DNA of 64,000 bases, taken from Chinchilla lanigera (lineage: Eukaryota > Chordata > Mammalia > Rodentia > Chinchillidae). A model generated the notes under the pieces. The model did not search any database. It was not told where the DNA came from and saw only the letters and a program-made list of their open reading frames with translations. Position 1 is the first letter of the stretch, and every line of letters begins with the position of its first letter. Location of the stretch: NCBI RefSeq assembly GCF_000276665.1, contig NW_004955423.1, positions 2,639,659 through 2,703,658 on the forward strand. The letters run 5' to 3'. The translations under genes and the position numbers were made by a program. This document shows positions 22,412 to 34,824 of this stretch, in pieces.

Positions 22412-23842
22412 ATCAGTAACCCCTTTTTCTGATTCCTTTACCCTGTCTGCCTCCCTCTTTTTTAAATGTTGCTCTGAATTCTCCACTTCCCTTTACTAAA
22501 CTCTGCACCTCCCCAGAGCACAGAATTTGATTTTTCTTACATTCTTTGATGCTGAATCATGTGTGAATAATTCTGTGCACCCAGCTGGTAAGTGGATTTG
22601 CTAAGGACAGGGAATGGGTCTTGGACCTTTCTGGCATTGTGCAAATTGGGTTCTAACATGGCTGGAGGATGTTGTTGAAAGTATAACTGTACATTTCTTA
22701 ACTACTCTCCTTTCCACAGTGCGTCTTTATTTGATTTGCATTGTATCAGCAGACTTGGTATTTGGTCCCCAGTCCCCTCCATTTTGTACTACCACTTGGA
22801 TATTTTTCCCCCAATTAAATCTCCTTTAATTCACCTTATGCTCAGTCTTCCCCTAGCACACATCTGAATCTTTGTTACATTCTTTTTTACTCTTAGGGGT
22901 TTTAGTCATCTGCTAGTAAACTAGTTAGTCTTTCCCTCAGCTGGGTAAAGAGCTATAAATGGTTTGTGACTTCGTGCTGCTCCCTTGGGTAGCTCATTTG
23001 ATCTGAGCCGGGTTTGAAGTTGTGCCATCGAGAATGATCTGTCCTCATGATGTAGGCGGTGACTCTGAGTCAATTCTTAATATTGCTGGAATTAATTAAC
23101 TTGGATTCCTCCAATTGAAAGAGAGCGTTTTACTCTACTGTGTATTATTAAATAGCCAATAACTTGATTTTTTAGAAAAGCTTGTTTTCTTGCTCAGTGA
23201 ATACTTAAAATATCCCTGCCTGTATAGTAATTTGTTCCTTGTTTAATGTGGCTCTTTCCTTTGTTTACTCTGGACTCAACTCTTTGTAGCTTGTTTTCTA
23301 AGTCAGCTCAGAAGTTGCTGGTCATTGGATTTGGCAGCCTCTTCAAGCTTTACCCACCACAACCCTACAGGAAGTTGTGTGTCGGCCAGAAGAGTCTGTT
23401 TATTTAGAGCATGGTGTCCAGCAGAAGCAAGCCATTTATGAGGGTCTGATCTTAAAGACACAGGAATCTCACTGTTTGGAAGACCTGCTGCCTGGCCTCC
23501 TTTGTACTCATGTGCCCTTGGCTTTTCTTTCCAGCGTGTCAGGCACCTTGGCTAGACTGTAGGTGATTTGAAGTAGTCCTTCTCCTGAGCTACTTGGCCT
23601 GGCCTCAAAGGCTAAAATAGCAAAAGCCCAGGTAGCAGGTAAGCTTTTTAAACTCATAAGAGTGGGATTGAGCTTTTGAAAGATAAATTGGCTTTTACAG
23701 ATTTATTACCAGATTGTTTTAGTAATCGGATAGGATTCTGCCAAAACTGTTCAAGCGGCTACGGATTTCAGTTTCTAGGAATGATTTTCTCTCTGTAGGG
23801 TCCAAGATGCCCTCCAATAATGCTTTCTAAAGTTAGAGCATT

Positions 23843-23920
23843 GCTGGGGATATAGCTCAGTGGCACAGTGCCTGCCTGGCAAGCACGAGGTCCTGAGTTT
23901 GATTCCTGGCACCAAAAAAA
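23843..23920 (+). mobile_element. ID SINE
   Basis: GCTGGGGATATAGCTCAGTG, GCCTGCCTGGCAAGCACGAG and TCCTGAGTTTGATTCCTGGC with a short A-tail. It is a tRNA-Ala-derived ID element with both internal promoter boxes recognisable, and is not a tRNA gene because the acceptor-stem pairing and the anticodon arm are degenerate. Confidence 0.92.
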
Positions 23921-26095
23921 GGTGAACCATTTTTCACCAGAACCATATGACAAAGCCAGCTTTAGGATCAAGGATGACAGCCATAGCCTCATTCTTGCCT
24001 GGAGCCCAGATATCCCACTGTGCCCACAACATCTCATTTCTATTTGTTGATACCTGCATACACACATCTGTTTCTTTGTTAATTTGCTGTAGTAAGTTGG
24101 TGATGAGATTCTGCATGCCAAGTGCTGGGCTTGCTGCAGGGTCAGTAGTCAGCACCTGGGTGCTGATTTAAATGGAAACTGCACCGATGACCTAAGAGGT
24201 GAGCCCCCACATGCCATAGGTTTGACTTTGCTCTCAGGGACCACATATCCAGGTGCCTTGAGAGGCAGGCAGCAACTGTTTGCAGACTGTGAAATGACAA
24301 GAGAGTGAGGCATCCCACTTTTCAGCGCAGCTGTGTTCCTGGGGTCTGTTACTGGCCTACAGCTGGATTTTTTTGTGTGACGTGGATGTTGGGACTTCTG
24401 CCTCAGAATAGCTCAAGAGAATTGACTTTTTTGGGACCTTGGGTAAATTTTACACTTAATGAAGCTCAAAACAATACACATTTCCTCTTCTCAACCTCAA
24501 GTAGATAGACATGCAAGCAGTGCTCTCCTTGAGACCCAGCAGTTTCTAAAGAAAAGAGAAGGCTGGGTCAAAGAGAGCCGAGTCCACGAGGACACGCATG
24601 CTTTGGTGGGAGACATATGGCTTTCAGTTGTCTCCTTTGGTTACCACTCTTGGTCTTAAACTTAGGGCTCTTTCAAAATGAAGGGAACTGAGGAGCTTAC
24701 TTTCCTATGAGGATGCATTGTGCCTCAGTCATTCATCCCCAGCAGGCTTTTAGGGGCCAATTACTCTCCCTTATATTATTTTCATCTGGTGCAGTGGGGG
24801 TGGGCTCTGCCTCTTCCCTGCCGAGAGTTCTTTCTGCTGAGCCCGGCATCCCTGAGAGGCTTCAGCCTGGCCCTTCCTTGCCGTCTGTTGTTAGTGCACG
24901 TGTTGCTGTTTATTTTTGTTTCCTGTTTAAATAAGGTTTAGAGATTCTGCTCTTTTTTTCCCTTATCATCACTGGTTGTTAAGATAGTGAGAATCTAAAT
25001 GAAATGGTAACAGAACGATTGAGAACAAGTATTTTTCTGAAAGAATCTTTCTTGTTCATTTTTAATGCTGTGAAAGATCTAATTCCTAGTGTTTTAGTTG
25101 GAAGGTGTTCAGATTTCCCAAATCATAAAATCTTTCAAACCCTACTCTAAGTTACTTTTTCTTGATTCAGTTCTCCTACTTGCATTAAAAAAAAAAAAGC
25201 CCAGTGCATTTCCAAGTAGGGAAATGACTTAAGTTTATTAGAGAACAGAGTGATAATAGACCCTTGACTTGCTGTGAGTTTTTTGGATGTGTTTTGGAGC
25301 AGTGTACAAGGGTAATTTTTGGTCCCCTTCTGCCGTGTTCTTATATACATTTCCTAAACACTTTTTCTGGCTTGGTACTATTACGCTGTATATGTCTTAC
25401 ATGTGTTTCCTATTTTTTATGACTCATACTTACGGTACTCATAAAGATTTATCCTTTATCTTGGCTCTGAGTAATGAGCCCGCTTACACATTTCCAGCAG
25501 AGATGTGGGCTGGGGTTTTGCATTTAATCCTGCGTGAGGGGCCTTTGGAACGTGCAGCGCAGGCAGCGTGACACAGTCATTGGTAGGCACTGCACACTTC
25601 TCCCTGAGGGAATAGTCAACTCAGTTTTTGTGAGTTTACCAAATTTTTCTTTTCCAGATTTTCCGTTTTCTCTGGTTCTTTCAGCCACTTTGCTGCTTAT
25701 GAGTGAGACCATGGGAGGATGAACTGAGGAAACAAATGCTTTTCCCTGCTGGTAACTGTGGTGGAGGAAAAAATGGAAATAATTAACTGAAATTACATTT
25801 GTAACGCATGGCAACAAACACATACGTGGTCTCCTAGGGTTCAAATAAGCATTCAGGCTCAACAGACACAGGTGGCGTCAGACTGTTCCAAAGACTATAG
25901 GCCAAAGACTGCAACTTGTGGCCTGGGCAGGTGGTGTTTCTTTTCGGGGGGTGCCTTTGGATATCTGTACGTCAGTTTGTATAGCCACAGGAGCTGTCTA
26001 GTTGATTTCTCAGATGCCAGGAGATGAGATCTACGTGGGTGTGTGTCCTTAGTTTAAAAGCCTTATACCCTCCCAGGAGCCAAAAAGCTACTATG
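23921..26095. other. Intronic stretch, nothing recognised
   Basis: No repeats or exons recognised apart from an A-run at about 25188. The open frames here do not resemble known proteins. Confidence 0.45.
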
Positions 26096-26192
26096 CTCTA
26101 TGCCAGTGATGGTGAACCTTTTAGAGCTTTCAGTGATACCAAATAGCCTGCTGCAGCATGTGTGCCATGGGTTCGCCACCACTGTTCTATGC
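26096..26192 (+). mobile_element. Short hAT-like MITE, copy 1 (81 bp) with 8-bp TSD
   Basis: The element is 26104-26184. It begins CAGTGATGGTGAACC and ends GGTTCGCCACCACTG, so the ends are imperfect inverted repeats of about 15 bases. Flanking 8-mers CTCTATGC (26096) and TTCTATGC (26185) match at seven of eight positions, consistent with the 8-bp duplications of hAT transposases. An internal CAGTGAT lies 27 bases in. The same sequence recurs at 42558 and, inverted, at 63119. It has no coding capacity. Confidence 0.88.
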
Positions 26193-26449
26193 TATGGGAA
26201 TAGTTTCTGTGGTATCCACTGAACTACTGCTTTCCGGGAACCCCACACATATTGCTTACACCTATCAGATATTTAAAATTTTTTGTAGCTCCAAATAAGT
26301 AAGTTGATTTGTATTATAGTTGATATAGCATTTTACCAGGTTATGGGGCTTATAGAATTAAGAGTTAACAGAAGATCAGATTCTCATGTAGAAGAGGGAA
26401 ATGTGTCTTAACTTTTTATCTATACCTGTGGATTTTCTTATTCTCATAC

Positions 26450-26925
26450 TTAACTGTGGTAGGCCCCAAACATATGTCCATGTCGTAACTGCCAAACCTG
26501 TGAATGTCACCTTTATACGGATGTAGTTTTCCAGGATATGAGTAAGAATCTTGAGATGATGAGATTTTCTTGGATAATCTGGGTGGCCCCTGAATACCAT
26601 CACATATAACTTTATTAAAAAGAGATTTGAGGATGTAAATAGAAGAGAAGAAGACATTGTGATCTTGAAGGCTTTGTAATTTAGAGGGGTGAGGTCATAA
26701 GCCAAGGCAGACCAACAGTCATGAGAAATTGGAAGAGGCAAGGAACGGATTCTCCTCTAGAGTCTCTGGAGGGAGTGCAACTCTGCCGCCATCTTGGTTT
26801 TGGCCCCCAAAATACTGATTTTGGACTTCCAGCCTCTAGAATTGTGAGAGAATTAAATTTCTTTCATTTTAAGCCATGGGAGTTTAGGTAATTTGTTATA
26901 GCACCTACAGAAAATGAACACATTA
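26450..26925 (+). mobile_element. MLT1-type MaLR LTR
   Basis: It starts TGTGGTAGGCCCCAAACATA-like and later has GATAATCTGGGTGGCCCCTG. It ends with GCCGCCATCTTGGTTTTGGC, TTGGACTTCCAGCCTCTAGA, ATTGTGAGAGAATTAAATTT and TAATTTGTTATAGCACC, which is the 3' end of MLT1-like LTRs. Heavily diverged; no internal retroviral sequence is attached. Confidence 0.8.
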
Positions 26926-27194
26926 TCTTTCCTTAATTAAGGGGATTATCCATACAGCCCCCTATCTACAGTTTGCTCCTTCCTTATGTCCCCCATCTCG
27001 GTACAAGGCATCTGGGTGCCAGGACCAAACATCTTATCATTATCTATGATTTTCTGTGTTTTCTCAGGCATCAGATCCAATCCGGTTTGTCCCACCATTA
27101 GAATATATTTTGAATCTGCCCACCTTTGACCACCACTGTCACATTTGGCCTGAGCCACCATCACATTTTTTACTGGAGACCCAGCGGACCTGTA

Positions 27195-27400
27195 GCCCAG
27201 CCTTACACGAGTGCTGAATCTGGGGTAGAGTGCCCAAGTGGAAGCCTAACTCTATGAGCTGTGTGTCTTCGGGCAAGTTAGTTAACTTCTTTGTGCCTCA
27301 TTTTGTCATGTGGGGATAAGAATAGAGTCTATTTCATAGGGTTGCTGTGACAGTGAAATAATTAAAAGTGACAAGTGGTTAGAATAGCAGCTGGCTGTCA
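27195..27400 (+). mobile_element. MIR SINE
   Basis: GAGCTGTGTGTCTTCGGGCA, AGTTAACTTCTTTGTGCCTC, TTGTCATGTGGGGATAAGAA and TAGGGTTGCTGTGACAGTGA follow MIR in order and orientation. Confidence 0.85.
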
Positions 27401-27479
27401 GCTACTAGCGTTGTTGGTGAGTAAGATCTATTCTCTATGTAATAGCCAACATGATTCTTTAAAAACTTAAGCCCATTCA

Positions 27480-28005
27480 TGAAATTCACCAGCTGAGCTT
27501 CCTGCAGTGGTTTTCCGTTGCATTTAGAAGAAAGTCTACAGTCCTTCCCAGATCTCTGAAAGATCTTTCAGCCTCTTCCCCAGCATCTTACCATGTCTCG
27601 GGCACTCAGTCATACTTAGCGCTGATGTCCAGCCACCCCTCCTGTGGCTGCTCACTTTGCCTGGCGCATTTCTCCCAGTTACTCATGTGGCCCAGCCCTT
27701 CCCTGTAGCCAGTCCTGCCCTTGCTGCTACCTCTGCAGAGAGGCCTTCATTGACCACCCCAAGTAAAGCAGCCGTAACCCCCCCAACACCCACACAATCT
27801 CTGGATCCTATTTGACTTCTTAAAAATAACCCATATCAGTGCCTGATATTCATTTACTTTTAAATATGCTTATTTTCTGTCTCTTTAACTAGAACATACC
27901 TGAGGATAGATGTTTTATTTTGTTCACTATCTCCAGCTGTGAAAACAGTGCCCAGCATACAGTAAGCACTCAAGTATTTGCTAAATAAATGCTTGAATGT
28001 CTCAA
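27480..28005 (+). mobile_element. L2 LINE 3' end
   Basis: About 0.5 kb follows the L2 3' region: GTGGTTTTCCGTTGCATTTA, AGAGAGGCCTTCATTGACC, AGTGCCCAGCATACAGTAAG, then CACTCAAGTATTTGCTAAAT and AAATGCTTGAATG at the 3' terminus. Confidence 0.85.
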
Positions 28006-30515
28006 TTAATATGTTGGTGCAACACATTAGCTTTAGCAAACAGGTTAAGTCTAACCACTTTGTATCTGGAAATTTATCACTGATTTTATTTTCTAGAACC
28101 TAGTTATTGATACTGGTATATATGATGCTTAAATCAGGGTTTCAAGGTATTAAAAAAAACAGTGATGGACTGTGAGTCCCAGTTCAGGACTTAGTCCTCC
28201 ATCGACACCATGTTTTTCATTTAAACTTGAGCAAGTGTGTCGAGCCATGCATCTCAGTTTCTTTTCTTGCTAAACAAGTTGAGAAGAGTGAACTCTCTTT
28301 CAGTGCTATTGTTCTCTGGGTCTGCATTGGGAAAGGTGGATATACTTTTAATGCAGTTAGTATAGGTTGCCAATGTGAAAAGCAGCTTAATGTACAATTA
28401 GTGAAAATTACCAATAGAAAATTAGAGTTGAAAGTGTTTTAGGACTTGCTTAACTAGAAAATAACCTTAAAGAAACCCTATGTAGACTAAGGAACCACTG
28501 AATAGCAGAAATGTCAGTTAAGGTATGTGATGCCTTATTAAAAAAACCCTGGATTAAGTAGGATTTACAGGTCTGGGGGCCAATCTGGCCTGTAAATACT
28601 TGGGGAAATGTTTTTGCATTTCATTGCTTAGATCTCACAACCTTGCACAGTAAGAATTTCATGACTTTCCAAAGAGCTCTACTGTTCCATCAGGACAGAG
28701 CATATGCATGAATCTCTCTTATTTATTCAAATATGGAAGATTAGAGGAAATAATCATGTCAGTTTGTGGAATGAACCCCCCCCCCCCGTAAATTAGAACC
28801 AGGCAGCGGTGCAGCCTTCGTGGTCTGTGTGCCAGTGCAAAGCATTGTGGGAGTGAGGAAGGAAGCAGCCTTGAGAGCTCATGATCCTCTGTACATCGCA
28901 GGGACAAAGAATATCTCCTGTGAACAGAAAGGACAGAGACCTAGAAACAGAGCATGGCCCTAAACACACATGATAGAAACTTAGACAAATAGATTTAATC
29001 AACCACAGCTGTACTGAGATAAACACACTAAGTAATCAGGCATGTTAGAAGTGGCCGAGGCTGGAGTAAAGCTTGGTGTTAGAGTAATTGGAGCCAGGTG
29101 CACTAACCTGGCACTGGTTATTGGAGGTGAGAATTTGGAGGGGTTTGAAATAGGGATGTGGTTTGGCTCGGGGGTGAAGGCAGAATTTTCCAAGACTAGA
29201 GGAGGAGACTGGTAAATGAAACAGCCGAGTTGAAGAGTATGAAAGATCTTAAGGACAGCAAGTACTTTGGCAGCTGTGACAGCTGGTTTCTGCAGGTCTT
29301 GCCTGTTGGAGCTTATGCTGGGAGAATGGGTGTTCAGCTGTACTAGTTCAGGTCCTTACAGCTGGATAAATTGACACCATCTTTAACACCGGTAGGCCTC
29401 TAAAGATAAATGTTCCCCAACCTCCCAGCTACAGACTGTGAGAAATCTCTAGCTTTACTTCCCAACCTTGGGACTTCAGCTGCTTGGGAAGCTCTTCGTT
29501 GCTTTTATTCACTGTTTCAACACTCAAACAAGGGAGGTGTTGTTAGCTCTCAAAAAGAGAGCTACCTGTAAAAACAGGTAGGGAAATGGAGGCTGAGAGA
29601 GACAGAGTGTTCCACTGAGGGTTACAAATGAGGAGGTAATTGGTAGAGCTCGACTGGAATTCACAGCATACCTCCTTAGATGGAGTCGATGTGCCTTGTG
29701 TGTGGCTTTGGGCAACCTATAGACATTTCTTCAATCTTAAAGTCATTATTTGCTAAGCATCTGATATTTGTCTAGCTCAGTGCCAGGCACTGGTAGTCTT
29801 GACACGCTTAACCTTGAGAAGTCGTCAAAGGTAGAAAAGATAAAATGGATAGCTGGTTCCCCCTTGCTTTTATATCACCCTCTTTGCTTTTCTTAAGTAT
29901 GAGTTAAATATTGTTTCTGGTGTTGTTGACTTAATCATATTGGAGGGAAGTCTTAGATGCTGCCATGAAACAGCCGTCTAGTAAGAACTAAATGTCAATA
30001 GCTGGGTTGGCATCTATAGGTGAGGAGCTCAGAGGAACAGATTGGGGTACCCTGTTATTAACGATAACTCTGTTCTATACAAACAACTCTTTTTACTGGA
30101 TTATCTCTGCCAAAATATTACTAAGTAGCTTGGAAACAGGTTAGTGTTTTGCCCTTTAGGGAAAAAAGATCATGGAGTTGAATTTGGAAAGAAATCTTGG
30201 AAAATGTTTCAGTAAAACAATGTATCATTCACGTGCCCAAAATTCAGCACTGCAGGGCTTCTGCTGGCAGAATCAGGTGAATTTTGAAATATATTCTGAC
30301 TTGATCTTGAATTCTTCCATATTTTATGGCTGAAGGCTGGTTATTTTTGTTTTGTTGGCAATGATCTTTTAGCAGAGTGCCCAGGAGATATGCTTTAGCT
30401 AGAAGCCAATAGGCTTTCTGTTTTCTTTTCCCTTCACTTTTATAAAAATGTAAACGAAAGGACTTTCCGGCACCAAGTTATAGACTCACCCCATATGTTG
30501 GTTTATCTTTTCTTT
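28006..30515. other. Intronic stretch, little recognised
   Basis: A C-run of 12 is at 28776-28787. A small perfect hairpin, ATTTACAGG / CCTGTAAAT, lies at 28563-28571 and 28589-28597 and may be a decayed MER5-like hAT end. Weak L2-like text occurs around 29060-29340. No exon or RNA gene is supported. Confidence 0.45.
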
Positions 30516-30519
30516 ACCT

Positions 30520-30880
30520 TTTACAGATTAATTCATTTAATTATTCATGGAAGGCACTGTTTCAGGATTGGGGATACAGTACTAAATATGGAAGTTTCAG
30601 CCCTTCTGGTGGTTTTGAAGACAGGGGACCTGGGTATTCAAGTGACGGGAGGAGCCGGTGGTTGGGAAGGGCTGCTTTGAGGAGGTGCACTTGAACCTGA
30701 GAGGTGAAGAGGATCAAACCATGAGGAGATCTGGGGAAGAAGACGCCAGATATGGCAAGGTCCTGTGCTTGAGGGCAGCTTGTTTGGAGGTGAGAGGGCC
30801 AGTGTGGCTGGAGGATAGTGGTGGAAGATGAGATTACTCAAGAGTCAGATTGCAGGGTGCTGTACAGGGGGAGAGGTTGG
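30520..30880 (+). mobile_element. L2-type LINE fragment
   Basis: AATTATTCATGGAAGGCACT, GATTGGGGATACAGTACTAA, GCTTTGAGGAGGTGCACTTG, GGGAAGAAGACGCCAGATAT and AGAGGGCCAGTGTGGCTGGA follow the order of a frequently seen ancient L2-type segment. Confidence 0.65.
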
Positions 30881-31009
30881 TTTTCTGGCAATTTCTGATG
30901 TTTCTGTGTGCTTATCCAGTGGTTCAGAGGTAATCTTGAGTTCTGAAGATTTAGGGAATCCCTGTTCCCAGTAACAGAGAATTAACTCAGGTGGATGGTT
31001 CCACTAGCT

Positions 31010-31150
31010 GGTATGTAGAAGCTAGATTATTGGAATGACTACTTGGGTTCTAGTCTGAGGGATGCTATAACCAGCTGTGGAATTTGGGAAAGTTATGACC
31101 TCTTTGGGCTTCAATTTTGTTACCATCTGGACTAGAATACTGCTAAAATC
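31010..31150 (+). mobile_element. MIR SINE fragment (weak)
   Basis: AACCAGCTGTGGAATTTGGG, AAAGTTATGACCTCTTTGGG and CTTCAATTTTGTTACCATCT run in the MIR core order, with many substitutions. Confidence 0.6.
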
Positions 31151-31644
31151 TCTATCCCTAAAAGTCCATGATTTTATTATATATACATTTCATTTTGGGT
31201 TTTAGGTGTTCCTTTCAGACTTTTATCAGTGTTCTTATGATAACCAAGTCCACTCGTTGGTTCAAATTTCACTCTTTTCCCCATTTCTTTGCTTTTGAAG
31301 CAGCCAATCAAGTACTTGGAGGAGAAGGGGAGAAAGACAGGAAGAAGTAAACAATGGGGAAGTAATAAGGGGACTCTATAACTCCATACGTGTGCTCAGC
31401 AGTGCCCATGGCACATTGCCCATTGCCCTGAAAGAATTCCCAGTCACCAAATGCATGAATTATGATGGCTGAAACTTGTTTTCAGGCTAATGATTTATAG
31501 TTTAACCAAGAGCTTGTCTTGTTCTTCTTAAGGAAGATTTATGCCACGTTAATGGTGCTTTTAGAACCTGACAGTGTGGTGTTTGCATTTACTCTTACTT
31601 TAGAAATCCTATTTTGATATATTAGAAAGTATATGTTTCAATAG

Positions 31645-31803
31645 AAAATAGAAAACTTTGCTGGCATGTGGCACACACCTGTAATCCCATCATTTGGGAG
31701 CTTGGAGCAGGAGGATTGCCATGAGTTCAAGGCCAGCCTGGGTTACATAGTGAGTTCAAGGCCAGCCTGAACTACATAGCAAGACCCTGGCTCCAGAAAG
31801 AAA

Positions 31804-31876
<73 letters not shown>

Positions 31877-31951
31877 AGAGAGAGAGAGAGGGAGAGAGAG
31901 AAAAGAAGGGAGGAAGGAAGGGAGGAAGAAGGAACAAAATAGAAAAATTTG
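31645..31951 (+). mobile_element. B1 SINE whose tail became a (GA)n / (GGAA)n microsatellite, with TSD
   Basis: The B1 body is about 31661-31800, with the internal duplication (GAGTTCAAGGCCAGCCTG occurs twice, at 31724 and 31752). The tail from 31807 is a long AG dinucleotide run that grades into GGGA and GGAA units up to 31935. 16-base direct repeats AAAATAGAAAACTTTG (31645) and AAAATAGAAAAATTTG (31936), one mismatch, enclose body and microsatellite together. The microsatellite therefore arose from the SINE's own A-tail. Confidence 0.93.
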
Positions 31952-33360
31952 CCATTTTGCTTGCGGTTCATTATAAAGCAAACAGCTCTGTTCTTGTTAA
32001 GTGTATCTAAGAAAAATTAGCAAAAGCAAATAAATGAATTTGTCTTTTATCTTGTCAACATACCCTATTTTGACAGAATTCATAAATCATGATTTACACT
32101 TAGGATTATCTTTGAGTATTTCATGATTTGTTTTGCTTCTACCAAATGTAAAAGACTAGAGGACACAGACTGCCCCAGAGTTGAAGTTAAAAAAACAAGA
32201 AAAGCAAGGAAAGAAATTCTGTTCAACATGTTCATACCAGTCTGAAAAATAAGACTAGGATATTTTAGGATATTTTCACTTGAAAGAAGAAAGATCTTCT
32301 GTTTTGTTCACTTGTATTTACTTTGGCAGGTTAAGTTAACCTTTTGTCAGTCGTTCCTTTTAATCGAATACACACATCATCTAGTGTGACCTGGCATTTG
32401 TGAAATTAATGATTCTGTCACATCAGCCTCTTCTTCCTTGTAAGCTGCATCTGTTCTTAGGAATCTGTCTATCTTGAAGACTCACTTCACTTTATCAGTT
32501 GCTCAAAGAGCCCTAGACTTTAAAGCTATCCATAGCCATGCAGATTTGATCTATCCTTTTTATTTGTGGCAAAAGTGTAGCCCACACTAAATACTTCAGC
32601 AAAACATGTTTGTTTCTTTTTTAAGTGAATGATGTCAGGCATCTTACACTAGGAGAAAGGCAAGATTGGAATGCACCAGTATTTGTGGTTTATAGTGAAA
32701 GCTAATTTCCTCTGTTTCTCAGGCACAGAGAATTCACTTCTTTTTACTGAGGATGAAAATATATGATTTTCTGGAAATCAGACTATCCTGCTTTTACTCT
32801 AAAATTTTATACCACCCTCCTTTTTTTTTGAAGAGTACAGATGAAGTAGAGGGACAGATACTTTAGCTTACTTTTTTTACATAGTAAAGCCCTATGGGTA
32901 GGCTTAATGGATTTTTGCATAGAATACTATTACTGGGACCAGAATTATCAGGTACTGTGCATTATTTCTTCTAAAAAGAAAAAAAGTGTGCAAGGTTTGA
33001 AGCTCACTTGCTTGATCCTTGATTATTTTTGATTAAAATATGCCCATAACTTATGACCTGGTGGCAAAGCTAAGGAACAAAAGTCTTGAGTCAGAGATTT
33101 GTATTTGAGGACTAGGCAGGCGCTTGTGCCACTGAGCTATTTGAGGACTAAAGTTTCATAGTCTTATCTTGTGAGCTATTCCTTGGTAATTCAGTAACAA
33201 TCTAAATGGGCATCATAGAGGACTTGGAGGGGGATCCTAAATAAAATGGGATTAAAACATTTTTAGATGAATGATGTATGTTCTATTGAGCAAGTAAGTT
33301 AGGTAATGAAGTGTACAGAATGTATTAATATAATAATATCATAATCATTATTATTAATTT
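31952..33360. other. AT-rich intronic stretch, nothing recognised
   Basis: No repeat, exon or RNA gene was recognised. Confidence 0.45.
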
Positions 33361-33363
33361 GGC

Positions 33364-33428
33364 AGTGCTGGGTATTGAACCTAGGGCCTGGTGCATGCCA
33401 GCTACCACTGAGCTGTATCCCCAGGCCT
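33364..33428 (-). mobile_element. ID SINE, minus orientation
   Basis: AGTGCTGGGTATTGAACCTA, GGGCCTGGTGCATGCCAGCT and ACTGAGCTGTATCCCCAGGC: an older, diverged ID copy. Confidence 0.85.
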
Positions 33429-33689
33429 AATGTGATTAATTAAGTGGCAAAATGCTAGAAGTTAATGTACCCATTATTTATCAGAAAGCAAGTCATGGTC
33501 CACATCTCTGAAACTGTATTATATGTTATTCTTTATTTGCTTACCCCAGTTAGGTAGGGTGACCCCAGTTTATGTTTGTAACTTTCTCTTTATTCTCTTT
33601 CATATCTTCTCAGCTCCATCTTGAGTGTAATGTTGCTCAGCCCTACTATGCTCCTTCTATCACCCCGATATTTAGCTGAGGCTCTCTCC

Positions 33690-33850
33690 CTGCCCGCTCT
33701 TGGCTCCCATCACACTTCTGCCTCTCCCTGTCCTGCTTACCTCAGGGCCTAGCTGAGAGTCCTCACAGGGTTGTCTGCATCTGTGTATATGTTTACCCTC
33801 AGGACTGAGGTCTTCTTGAGGACAAGTCCTTTGTCTGATTCACATTTGAC
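33690..33850 (+). mobile_element. L2 LINE fragment
   Basis: CTTACCTCAGGGCCTAGCTG, ACTGAGGTCTTCTTGAGGAC and AAGTCCTTTGTCTGATTCAC match the L2 3' region. Confidence 0.6.
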
Positions 33851-34695
33851 CTCTTTTGTTACTTAGGGGTCTTTTCCAAATGCAAATTATACACACTCAG
33901 TCACAGTTTGTACAGAATTCACATACTACTTTATTACTTATCTAATATTTTTCTTTTAGTCTCACTGAGAAAAAAACCTCACCCCAAAATCTTTATTTTC
34001 AACATCCAGTACTCAGAAAAATAGATAGATAGGTTATATGTAAAGTAATTATTAGGTATCTCTGCACTTCGGGAAAGATCGAGTTAACAAAGTATCTTAT
34101 ACAAAATAACTATCGTTATCTACAGAATTAATAAATGCACAAAACGTAAGAATAAGAACCTCTTTTCCTTGTTAGGTTAGTAACTTCACACTTGTTAACC
34201 TGATGATGGAATAGGGAGAAGCTAGAAAAGATGGAGTGACCTTGTCATTGATTCTTGCGAAGCATTAGGTGTTAGATGTTACTAATTTTTTCCTTATATT
34301 TTGTGCACTGCTGGTCCAGTGAACCTAAGGGGCAATAACTTGTGTGGCTAGCAGACCATCTGCTGATTCAGTGGCCGTCCTGCTGAAATTCTAGCGATTG
34401 TGCAAGTGTACTGTGTCTTCAGACGAGATCCAGGAAGCAGTACCCAGTATTGTGTACTGTACAGGAGGAGTGTGATGAGCAGCACATAGTTCTGATGTCC
34501 TGAACCTATTCAAAATGGTTGTCTTTTATGGTCATTTTGACTTTGGGCAGGAACCATGGTTGCAGATCCAGTGAATAAGATGGATGAGGGCACACCGTAA
34601 CATTTTTATGGGCCTACCTTTCCATTGGGTGGCGCACAGCAGCAGCACTCATTATATTTTTTATTATGACTTGTAAAGTCTCATGAAAGAGGACT

Positions 34696-34824
34696 TCAGA
34701 AAGTGGCAAGAGGGATTTAGCTCAGTGGCACAGCGCCGGCCTGGCAAGCGCAAGGTTGTGAGTTCGATTCCCGGTACCGGAAAAACAAACAAACAAACAA
34801 AAAGTAGATCAGAAAGTGGCAAGA
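34696..34824 (+). mobile_element. Young ID SINE with perfect 16-bp TSD
   Basis: The element runs 34712-34808: GGGATTTAGCTCAGTGGCAC, CCTGGCAAGCGCAAGG, GAGTTCGATTCCCGGTACCG and an (AAAC)n tail. Direct repeats TCAGAAAGTGGCAAGA at 34696-34711 and 34809-34824 are identical, which implies a recent L1-mediated insertion. Note that the usual GGGGCT 5' end appears shortened by a few bases. Confidence 0.95.

Noticed and set aside
23843..23920. Possible tRNA gene
   Set aside because: A-box and B-box are present but the fold is degenerate and an A-tail follows; it is an ID SINE. The same holds for all ID copies.
28776..28787. C-run, and G-run at 49905, as regulatory elements
   Set aside because: Simple mononucleotide runs with no surrounding GC-rich or promoter context.
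31743..31981. Serine/leucine-repeat open frames on the minus strand
   Set aside because: Pure translation artefact of the (GA)n microsatellite.
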